A stretch of 13,986 nucleotides of DNA, taken from assembly GCA_022561735.1 (NCBI GenBank), contig JADFQR010000006.1, forward strand, positions 1-13,986. Reading direction: 5' to 3'. The translations under genes were made by a program, and so were the position numbers. Position 1 is the stretch's first letter. The number at the start of each line of letters is the position of its first letter. Positions 8,872 to 13,986 of the stretch are shown piece by piece. Source of the stretch: Chloroflexota bacterium (GTDB lineage: Bacteria > Chloroflexota > Dehalococcoidia > UBA1151). Below the pieces are notes generated by a model, which did no database searches, was not told the DNA's origin, and saw only the letters and a program-made list of their open reading frames with translations.

Positions 8872-8900
8872 AGTATATTCCAGACGGTCAGTATTCGCAA
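8872..8900 (-). promoter_or_regulatory. Sigma-70 type promoter of the nusA-ylxR-infB operon
   Basis: On the minus strand TTGCGA (8900-8895, four of six matches to the -35 consensus) is separated by exactly 17 bases from TATACT (8877-8872, five of six matches to the -10 consensus). Transcription would start near 8865 and give a leader of about 98 bases before the nusA GTG. It is the best promoter match I saw in the window. The local AT-rich dip in otherwise GC-rich DNA supports it. Confidence 0.8.
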
Positions 8901-9039
8901 TCGTCGCCGAGGCAGGCCGCAAACGTAAAATCGGCATTCCTTCACGGATTTCGGCGCGCTCACGACTAAGCTTGGCGCCGGTAGTGACTCAGCCCGCCGA
9001 TCTCTTCACTTCCCAGCTTTGCTTCGGATAGCGGCCACA

Positions 9040-9693
9040 ATGAAACTTGCACTGGTCCTGGATTTCGACGGGACTATCACCACAAGAGACATCGGCGTCG
9101 CGGTCATCAAGAACTTCGCCCGGCCCGGCTGGGAGGAGGGGCTGCGCCGCTGGAAGGCGGGGGAGATTGGCCAGCACCAGCTCATGGAGTGGGAGTTCTC
9201 CCGGTTGCCACCCGGCCGGGTGACGGAGATGCGGGAATACGCGCTACGTGAAGCGGATGTGCGGCCCGGCCTCACAGACCTGCTGGAGTTGTGCCGGTCG
9301 AAGGACGTGAAGGTGGAGGTGGTGTCGAACGGGATGGCGTTTTACGTGGAGGCTGTACTGGAAAGAGAAGGGTTCTCGGGCCTGCCGTTTGTCGCTCCGA
9401 TGCCGGCTTTTAACGATGGGGACGGTCCCGCCGTCGAGTTTGGCGACGGGGTCGTAACTTGCGAGCGCACCGGTCTCTGCAAGTGCGACAGGGTTTTCAA
9501 GCTGCGATCAGAGGGGCGGAAGATCGTGTTCGTCGGGGACGGTATTTCTGATTTCTGCGTGGCGGAAGAGGCGGACTTCGTCATTGCGCGCTCTTCGCTG
9601 AAGGAACATTGCGAGGCACGCGGCATCGCACACAGCGAGTTCCGGGATTTTGATGACGTTCGCCGCGAGCTGTTGATGTTGCTGGCGAAGTGA
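9040..9693 (+). CDS. HAD-superfamily phosphatase, MtnX / phosphoserine-phosphatase-like
   Basis: This 217-residue cytosolic phosphatase has the full HAD signature. The nucleophile motif DFDGT is at residues 8-12, motif II SNG at 96-98, a motif III lysine is probably in GLCKCD (145-150), and motif IV GDGISD is at 166-171. The C-terminal stretch EEADFVIARSSLKEHC strongly resembles MtnX, which dephosphorylates the 2-hydroxy-3-keto-5-methylthiopentenyl phosphate intermediate of methionine salvage. Related HAD-IB enzymes act on phosphoserine or other small phosphates, so the substrate is not certain. I chose ATG 9040; TTG at 9019 is possible, but neither has a good ribosome site. It is divergent from nusA with a 272-bp shared upstream region. 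No other methionine-salvage gene is adjacent on this strand. Confidence 0.85.
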   Translation: MKLALVLDFDGTITTRDIGVAVIKNFARPGWEEGLRRWKAGEIGQHQLMEWEFSRLPPGRVTEMREYALREADVRPGLTDLLELCRSKDVKVEVVSNGMAFYVEAVLEREGFSGLPFVAPMPAFNDGDGPAVEFGDGVVTCERTGLCKCDRVFKLRSEGRKIVFVGDGISDFCVAEEADFVIARSSLKEHCEARGIAHSEFRDFDDVRRELLMLLAK

Positions 9694-10042
9694 GCCGGCG
9701 TCCTCGGCCGGTCGGGATTTGCCAGCCACAGGGCGATCGCGCTTCGCCCCCATCAATCCCCATCCAGCGCGCCGGGCGCCGGCAAACGGCACGTGGGCTG
9801 AACCTCTCGAACCCCGCGTCCGCGGTACGAGCCATCCGGAATCCATCGCGCCGGGTGGCCGGATGATCGAGGAACTGGCGCCGGCCTGACCTGTCCGGGC
9901 GGGCGCGTTCCGGCGTCGTTCCCGGGTTTCCTGGCGCATCGTCCTGCGCTCAGGTGAATCTGATTCCCTGGCAGGCCTTGCGTGGGCCTGCGGCGGGCTG
10001 CCGGTTTCGGTCGTTCGCCCGTCTCACAGGTTCGGAGATACG
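9694..10042 (+). other. Non-coding gap between phosphatase and metalloprotease genes
   Basis: I find no convincing gene in these 349 bases: frames on both strands lack ribosome sites and recognisable motifs. Small GC-rich dyads occur, such as ccggc/gccgg right after the phosphatase stop and ccgcg-tc-cgcgg near 9810-9825. None has a T-run. I saw no clear promoter for the downstream lipoprotein gene. Confidence 0.5.
9971..9991 (+). other. 7-bp stem-loop upstream of the metalloprotease gene
   Basis: A perfect hairpin gcaggcc, loop ttgcgtg, ggcctgc lies about 50 bases upstream of the metalloprotease start. It would sit in that gene's leader if transcription begins further upstream. There is no T-run. 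It could regulate expression or be a small repeat unit; its role is unknown. Confidence 0.35.
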
Positions 10043-10705
10043 ATGAAACGCGTCTGGTTCGGAATCGCTGCGTTGGGCCTTGTCGCGGTCGCATGCGGTT
10101 CAGCTTCGGGCTCATCACCTGACCCGGCCGTCCGCTCCGGCGCCGCGGCCTCGGCAGACCAGTCGCGGCAGCAGGTCACGCTGGGCATCTCCATGTTCTT
10201 ACTCGTGGACGATGAGGAAAATCCCGACCCGGAGGTCTCGACCGCCCGAGACATCGCTGACCTGACCACCATCTTGCGGGGCGTTAACGAGATCTGGGGC
10301 CAGGCTGATGTCCGTTTCGAGTTGCGCTTCATCGGGGCGCTCGAACTGCCGCGCGACGTGCTGTCGGCGTTGATGGCGGGCGACACCGGACCGTTTTTCG
10401 GGGGGCTAGGACGGGAGTTCGAGGTAACGTCGCCGTCCACCGTGAACGTTTTTTTCGTTCCGCGATTTGGCGCCGCCAACGGCGTCAACCCGGTGGGCAC
10501 TCGCACGGCCTTCATCATCGACGAGCCCTCGGTCCACGACAGGCGGGTGACGAGCCACGAGATCGGCCACATGCTGGGGCTGCATCACGATCTCAGCGAC
10601 CCCGGAGCGCTGATGTTCTCCGGGACGAACGGGATGACGTTGACAGGTCCGGAGATAGCCACGGCCCGCTACGTGGCGAACGGCATCCTGGCCGGCGTCC
10701 GTTAG
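10043..10705 (+). CDS. Lipoprotein zinc metalloprotease of metzincin type
   Basis: This 220-residue protein is predicted to be exported and lipid-anchored. A basic start (MKR) and hydrophobic core end in the lipobox VAVAC, with acyl-Cys at 18, followed by a Ser/Gly/Ala-rich linker. The zinc-binding motif HEIGHMLGLHH (172-182) fits HExxHxxGxxH exactly, with Glu173 as catalytic base. A Met-turn candidate, ALMFSG with Met191, follows after only eight residues. Together these define a metzincin-clan peptidase (matrixin-like fold). The region from about 45 to 160 has no other motif I recognise. The start is supported by GGAG five bases upstream of the ATG. It has no obvious propeptide cysteine switch or inhibitor gene beside it. 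The protein substrate is unknown, and no partner gene is coupled to it. Confidence 0.85.
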   Translation: MKRVWFGIAALGLVAVACGSASGSSPDPAVRSGAAASADQSRQQVTLGISMFLLVDDEENPDPEVSTARDIADLTTILRGVNEIWGQADVRFELRFIGALELPRDVLSALMAGDTGPFFGGLGREFEVTSPSTVNVFFVPRFGAANGVNPVGTRTAFIIDEPSVHDRRVTSHEIGHMLGLHHDLSDPGALMFSGTNGMTLTGPEIATARYVANGILAGVR

Positions 10706-10928
10706 GCAACCACCCCAAACGTGGACGGTGAGAGCGAGCGCAAAGAGCCCGCTGTGAGACGGTACCGGACGGCAGCCTTCAGGAAACTTTCGCACCGCAG
10801 TGGCATGACTATCCGTCCTTTCCAGCGCGGCCGGGCCGATAGGCGGCGGCCCCTGCGATGCGTCGACGGGCCAGGGTCGTTGTTACGTTCCGGTTAGTAA
10901 TTTTTCAGATGGCTTCCAGGTTCTGCCG
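10706..10928. other. Convergent intergenic region with a GC stem-loop
   Basis: The metalloprotease (plus) and amidohydrolase (minus) genes converge on these 223 bases. A 6-bp stem, gggccg at 10833-10838 and cggccc at 10847-10852, could help end transcription from either side. The nearest T-run (ttttt near 10902) is about 50 bases away on the plus strand, so this is not a standard terminator. No gene is seen. Confidence 0.4.
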
Positions 10929-12311
10929 CTAACCGGGCGACAGGTTGAGCGGGAAGGGCACGTCAGGGTGCTCATCTAACATGCGTGACCACGCCCGGCG
11001 GCCGATGCGGTCCACTTCGTCGATCAATGCGGTTTCGTTCACGGTTAGCACCCGGCCGTCGCGCATCACCCACTCCCCGTCGATCATCACCGACTCGATA
11101 TCGCCCGGCTGCCCGTTGTGGATGAACGTGGAAACGATGCGCATGGTCGGCACAAGGTGGGCGCGCCGCATGTCGATCATGAACAGGTCGGCCTTCTTGC
11201 CCGGTTCCAGCGATCCAATCCGGTCTTCCATATGGAGGGCGCGGGCCGATCCCATAGTGGCCCACTCGACTACGTCCTCGGGCTGCGGGCTGGTGGCGTT
11301 CCCGGTCGCCACGCGTTCCGTACGAAGGGCGGTGCGCATCACCTCGAACATGTCCTGCGTGTTGTTGTCCGTGCCGAGCCCCACGGTGCATCCGGCGTCC
11401 CGGAGCGCCGGGATGGGCGGATGAACCGCCCGCAGCGCCGCCATTGCCGGCTGGTGTGTGATGTGCGTCCGCGCGCCGCCGAGCGCTGCGATCTCTCCCT
11501 CGTCCACGTACCGGCAGTGCGCCGCAACGAGCCTCGGTCCCAGGAAGTCGTTCTCCGCCAGGTAGTTGGACGGCCTCACACCCCGCATCGCGAGCATCGT
11601 CTCTATCTCCAGGCGGCTCTGCGCCAGGTGAATCGTGTAACCCGTGTCGTGCCGCTCGGCCATGGCGCGCACCTCTGCGAGCAGTTCCGGCGAGCTTGTT
11701 TCCACAAGCTGGGCCGATGCGAAACAGGTCACGCGGCCGTCCCGTGCGCCGTGCCAGTTGGAGAACAGGTCCTCCGCCATTTGCAACTTCGTCTCACGCT
11801 GTTCGGTCGAGTAGCCCGACGGCGGCTGTCCCGGCCGGTACGCAGGTCCCACCACGCCATCGTCGGTGTTCTCCGCCAGGATCAGGCGCAATCCTGTATC
11901 GGCGATCGAGGCGGCGTACAGGCCGATCCCCGCGGCCATCTCCAGCAGGGTGGTGGAGCCGGAGCGAATCGCCTCGACAGCGCCCAGCGTCGCCAGCGCT
12001 ATGCGTTCCTCGTCGCTTATCAACGAGTAGATGCTGACCGGGAACGGCAGGTCGGGCGGAAAGCCGAAGTCCTCAGTAATGCCTCGCGACAGTACGTTCA
12101 GCAGATGCGCATGGCAGTTGACCAACCCGGGAAACACCGCCCTGCCCCGGCCATCGACCACGTCCGCCCCCGGGTTTGACGCGAGCACATCCGGGGACGA
12201 GCCGACGGCGGAGATCACGTCGTCCGTTATCGCTACGGCACCGTCGTAAATGACGTTGCGCGCCGCGTCGCCGGTTACGACGGTTGCATTGGCGATGACC
12301 GTGGCCGGCAT
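10929..12311 (-). CDS. Amidohydrolase of the MTA/SAH deaminase - TrzA/AtzA type
   Basis: This 460-residue metal-dependent hydrolase is of the cytosine-deaminase-like amidohydrolase group, which deaminates or dechlorinates N-heterocycles. A small N-terminal beta-sandwich (about 1-60) leads to PGLVNCHAHL with metal ligands His67 and His69. His228 (TIHLAQ), His265 (AAHCRY) and Asp315 (GLGTDN) complete the metal site. Family-like SGSTTLLEM (118-125) and LEPGKKADLFMID near the end are present. Oddly, the residue three after His228 is Gln231 (CAG codon) where characterised relatives have a Glu that shuttles protons and contacts the substrate ring. The usual SHNPxSNxK motif is replaced by ITHQPAMAALR. 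This is therefore a divergent member whose substrate should not be assumed. The ATG has AGGA five bases upstream. It lies 82 bases after a small co-directional gene. Confidence 0.9.
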   Translation of the reverse strand: MPATVIANATVVTGDAARNVIYDGAVAITDDVISAVGSSPDVLASNPGADVVDGRGRAVFPGLVNCHAHLLNVLSRGITEDFGFPPDLPFPVSIYSLISDEERIALATLGAVEAIRSGSTTLLEMAAGIGLYAASIADTGLRLILAENTDDGVVGPAYRPGQPPSGYSTEQRETKLQMAEDLFSNWHGARDGRVTCFASAQLVETSSPELLAEVRAMAERHDTGYTIHLAQSRLEIETMLAMRGVRPSNYLAENDFLGPRLVAAHCRYVDEGEIAALGGARTHITHQPAMAALRAVHPPIPALRDAGCTVGLGTDNNTQDMFEVMRTALRTERVATGNATSPQPEDVVEWATMGSARALHMEDRIGSLEPGKKADLFMIDMRRAHLVPTMRIVSTFIHNGQPGDIESVMIDGEWVMRDGRVLTVNETALIDEVDRIGRRAWSRMLDEHPDVPFPLNLSPG

Positions 12312-12393
12312 GGGTTCCTTTCAGCGGTTACCCGGGTCGACCGATTTCTGGGTTTGCGCCTGCGTGCGGGTGACGGGCCTATCCCGCCCGTCT

Positions 12394-12708
12394 TCAGTCC
12401 TTTGCCGGTGGGAGCAGCTCCAGGAACTCGATCCGCTGGGTCTCTATCAAGGGGCGTATTTCGGCTCCCAGATCGAGTGCGCCCTGTGGCAAAACGTGGC
12501 CCTCTCTTGACGGAGACATGATTTCGTCATCGGTCCAGTCAAGGATCACGATGTTCTGGTCTCCCGGGAGTGTGGCGCCGTTATATGAGACCCGGAATTC
12601 GCTCCGTTGGCCCGCGTCCCGATACGCCTGCGCCTGTTTCTGCAAAAGCGTCGCCACACGGCGCGCCTCTCCTGGCCGGGTGTTGAAGATTCTTCGTATC
12701 AGGTACAA
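12394..12708 (-). CDS. Small uncharacterised protein, possibly NIPSNAP/ABM-like ferredoxin-fold
   Basis: About 104 residues from a TTG start with GGAG nine bases upstream. The frame stays open further, to 12849, but the added N-terminus is poorly ordered and has no ribosome site, so I prefer the short form. The opening LYLIRRIFNTRPGEARRV, the following helix, RSEFRVSYNG, then NIVILDWTDD and a C-terminal IEFLELLPP recall small alpha+beta barrel proteins that dimerise (NIPSNAP or antibiotic-biosynthesis-monooxygenase-like). I recall similar unnamed proteins next to catabolic genes in Chloroflexota, but cannot verify it here. No catalytic residue is evident. It precedes the amidohydrolase by 82 bases, which suggests co-transcription and a shared pathway. 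Confidence 0.65.
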   Translation of the reverse strand: MYLIRRIFNTRPGEARRVATLLQKQAQAYRDAGQRSEFRVSYNGATLPGDQNIVILDWTDDEIMSPSREGHVLPQGALDLGAEIRPLIETQRIEFLELLPPAKD

Positions 12709-12944
12709 CGCAACGCTCTCCGGTAATCGAGGTGGACGCGCCTCTTTTGCAGAGGCGAGCGGAGGATACATGACCGAACGGCGGAGTGTGGCGTTTTCTG
12801 CTGGCGTGGCCTGTTGAATCTGCGACCGGCCTGTGGAACGGGGCGGCAATGAGGATCGCTTGCTCTATGCGCTATGATCTGCCGATCTAACGACCATCGT
12901 TGGGTTAGCTACGACGACATCAGGCATATACAGGAGGTCCATGT
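12709..12944. promoter_or_regulatory. Divergent promoter region with an inverted repeat
   Basis: These 236 bases separate the minus-strand small gene/amidohydrolase pair from the plus-strand VOC gene, so promoters for both should lie here. A TATGAT at about 12873-12878 could be a plus-strand -10 box, but no good -35 box is at 17 bases. A perfect 5-bp dyad aacga-cca-tcgtt lies at 12889-12901, about 45 bases before the VOC start and inside a weaker ctaac/gttag pair. It could be a regulator site. Evidence is weak. Confidence 0.35.
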
Positions 12945-13421
12945 ATGCCAGCTGTTTCTGGACTTGGTCATGTGGGGATTCACGTCAACGACCTGATGGC
13001 CCAGCGAGACTTCTACTCTCGGATCATGGGTCTCAAGATCGCCGATGAGGATCTTGAAACTCGAAAAATAGTGTTTTTCAGCGCCAACCCTGAAGAGGAA
13101 CACCACGAGTTCGTGATCGTCGCAGGCCGAACCGCCCCCGAAGACACGGTGCTGATCAACCAGATCTCGTTCAAGGTGGACACGCTCTCGGAGTTGAAGG
13201 AGTTCTACACGCTGTTCCGCGACGAAGGGGTCCGCATCGATCGCACTGTGAGCCACGGCAACGCCTTCGGTATGTACGCACGGGACCCGGAAGGCAACAC
13301 CATCGAGGTGTACTACAAGACCGGGTTCCCGGTTCCGCAACCTCATGCCGACGTTGTCGATTTTGACGACTCGGAAGAAGATTTGCTGTCCGCCGCCAGG
13401 GCGCTAATACCGGCGTCCTGA
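12945..13421 (+). CDS. VOC-superfamily protein (glyoxalase / extradiol dioxygenase fold)
   Basis: This 158-residue, single-domain vicinal-oxygen-chelate protein is made of two beta-alpha-beta-beta-beta modules. Module 1 starts at LGHVGIHVNDL with His9 as the expected first metal ligand, and module 2 at INQISFKVDT. The end of module 2 has SHGNAFGMYARDPEGNTIEVYY, with His104, Tyr111 and the metal-ligand Glu121 spaced much as in extradiol dioxygenases. The second metal position, 64 residues after His9, is Gln73 rather than His. An acidic tail (about 138-147) follows the fold. It may open an aromatic ring, or act as a lyase or isomerase; the substrate is not evident. The start is secure: AGGAGGT lies six bases before the ATG. 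It is divergent from the amidohydrolase pair. Confidence 0.88.
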   Translation: MPAVSGLGHVGIHVNDLMAQRDFYSRIMGLKIADEDLETRKIVFFSANPEEEHHEFVIVAGRTAPEDTVLINQISFKVDTLSELKEFYTLFRDEGVRIDRTVSHGNAFGMYARDPEGNTIEVYYKTGFPVPQPHADVVDFDDSEEDLLSAARALIPAS

Positions 13422-13676
13422 ATGCCGTGTCCCGTGGTTGCGGGGCGAACGGTCTTGGCGATCCACTTGTACGTTCCGGGCCAGGGGTGATCGCGATCTA
13501 TCGGGCGTGAACGGACGCGTGGAGCCACGTTCATGCCCGGCTGGGGGCGCGCGGGATGTTTTGATCACCGACGCGGAACTAGATTCCCGGGGCCGCGTTT
13601 TAGCGTTCTACGGTCGATGCGTCGTACGGCCACGGCGGTTCGCCCCGTTGTTGATGCAGGTTCGAGGCGTGGTCGA

Positions 13677-13695
13677 GGGCGACCGGTGGTCGCCC
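13677..13695. repeat. REP-like perfect palindrome, 8-bp stem
   Basis: Bases gggcgacc-ggt-ggtcgccc form a perfect 8-bp stem with a 3-base loop and are directly followed by cgtaacg. I recall similar GGGCGACC...GGTCGCCC intergenic repeats scattered through Chloroflexota and other GC-rich genomes, but cannot count copies here. It lies 40 bases past the stop of the minus-strand gene at the right edge and could also end its transcript. Confidence 0.6.
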
Positions 13696-13712
13696 GTAAC
13701 GCAGCGTGGAGC

Positions 13713-13727
13713 GACCCGCTGCGGGTC
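13713..13727. repeat. Second REP-like palindrome, 6-bp stem
   Basis: Bases gacccg-ctg-cgggtc form a perfect 6-bp stem with a 3-base loop, 17 bases from the larger palindrome and 7 bases from the end of the CMD-like gene. It shares the gcgacc core with its neighbour, as expected for a tandem pair of REP-like units or a two-stem transcription end. Confidence 0.5.
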
Positions 13728-13734
13728 ACCGGAA

Positions 13735-13986
13735 TCAGGTCTTCCGACCCATCAGCCAGTCGCTGTCTCTCGCCGGGCCGGTAAGCCAGCGATCCATCTG
13801 CTCCAAGCGGCCGGGTCTGTGCTCAACACCGAGACCGCTCGTGAGGCGCGTCATGAAGGCAAAGAGGCAGGTGATCAACGTCGTCGAAAGTATCTCCTGT
13901 TCAGACAGGCCAGCTTCACGCAGGTTTTCGACATCGCTCTCTTCCAGCGAGTCCGGGTGAACGGTTCGTTTGCGCTGGTAGACCAG
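13735..13986 (-). CDS. Carboxymuconolactone decarboxylase/AhpD-like protein, C-terminal part (5' end outside window)
   Basis: An open minus-strand frame enters at the right edge and ends in TGA at 13735-13737, giving the last 83 residues. The stretch ENLREAGLSEQEILSTTL, then CLFAFMTRLTSGLGVEH, resembles the C-terminal half of the peroxidase-related CMD/AhpD family: a helix, a Gly-Leu-Ser turn, then a helix ending in an Arg-Leu...Gly-Leu-Gly motif. The redox CxxC or active-site part expected earlier in the protein is not in the window, so peroxidase or decarboxylase activity cannot be judged. The gene end faces the VOC gene across a palindrome-rich spacer. A frame broken by an edge rather than a start or stop is consistent with a real gene continuing beyond it. 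Confidence 0.7.
   Translation of the reverse strand: MVYQRKRTVHPDSLEESDVENLREAGLSEQEILSTTLITCLFAFMTRLTSGLGVEHRPGRLEQMDRWLTGPARDSDWLMGRKT

Larger units (their letters stand above)
13422..13734. other. Non-coding spacer rich in short palindromes
   Basis: I find no gene in these 313 bases, which lie between convergent genes. Besides the two hairpins listed separately, there is a perfect 10-bp palindrome gatcgcgatc near 13489-13498, a dyad cgtgg-ag-ccacg near 13519-13530, and cggttcgcccc near 13637-13647, which resembles half of a REP-like unit. No T-tract follows the VOC stop, so the palindromes may serve as transcription end signals from both sides. Confidence 0.5.

Noticed and set aside
9019..9039. 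TTG start at 9019 for the HAD phosphatase
   Set aside because: It adds seven residues before the conserved MKLALVLDFDGT opening and has no ribosome site. ATG 9040 places the nucleophile motif at the usual distance.
8901..9039. A plus-strand promoter for the HAD phosphatase
   Set aside because: The best pair near 8941-8969 (ttcacg, 17 bases, gactaa) has too poor a -10 match to report.
9508..9939. Minus-strand frames over the phosphatase end and the following gap
   Set aside because: They are Arg/Pro-rich, have no ribosome site, and partly lie antisense to a well-supported gene.
11118..12179. A 353-codon plus-strand frame opposite the amidohydrolase
   Set aside because: It is antisense to a gene whose metal-site motifs are all in the minus frame, and has Arg/His-rich shadow composition.
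12709..12849. Longer N-terminus for the small ABM-like protein
   Set aside because: The frame is open, but the extra residues are low-complexity, the in-frame ATG near 12770 has no ribosome site, and homologous-looking sequence begins at the TTG start.

Overview
The window is a GC-rich stretch (roughly 60-65% by eye) of a bacterial chromosome with no ribosomal RNA, tRNA, CRISPR array, transposase or phage gene that I can see. Several things point to a Chloroflexota-like bacterium, for example a Dehalococcoidia or Thermomicrobia relative: a short IF-2, a rimP-less nusA-ylxR-infB cluster, a Wzy-type membrane protein with a C-terminal helical repeat tail, a lipoprotein signal, and a set of small catabolic-type proteins. 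This assignment is inference from gene style and is not proven.

Left half (1-8767), all on the minus strand. Read in the direction of transcription the order is nusA, ylxR, infB, an O-antigen ligase/polymerase-like membrane protein, and a 7TM-GAF-GAF sensor histidine kinase that runs off the left edge. The first three form a tight transcription/translation-factor operon. It has a clear sigma-70 type promoter and, between promoter and nusA start, an intrinsic terminator that looks like an attenuator. A 9-bp GC-rich hairpin follows infB, so the membrane protein and kinase may be a separate unit.

Middle (9040-10705), plus strand. A HAD-superfamily phosphatase of MtnX/PSP type is divergent from nusA. 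After a non-coding gap of about 350 bp comes a lipoprotein with a complete metzincin zinc-protease signature.

Right part (10929-13986). On the minus strand, a small uncharacterised protein with a TTG start lies upstream of an amidohydrolase of the MTA/SAH-deaminase/TrzA type; the two are probably one operon. Divergent from them is a VOC (glyoxalase/extradiol dioxygenase fold) protein. The right edge cuts a minus-strand gene whose C-terminus resembles the carboxymuconolactone decarboxylase/AhpD family. This half looks like a small-molecule catabolism neighbourhood, but no substrate can be named. The spacer before the last gene carries perfect short palindromes resembling REP-type repeats.

I do not see a clearly new defence or mobile system. 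The observations most worth checking are the attenuator-like nusA leader, the Glu-to-Gln change at the expected catalytic position of the amidohydrolase, the long basic-tailed extension of NusA, and the His-to-Gln change at a metal position of the VOC protein.
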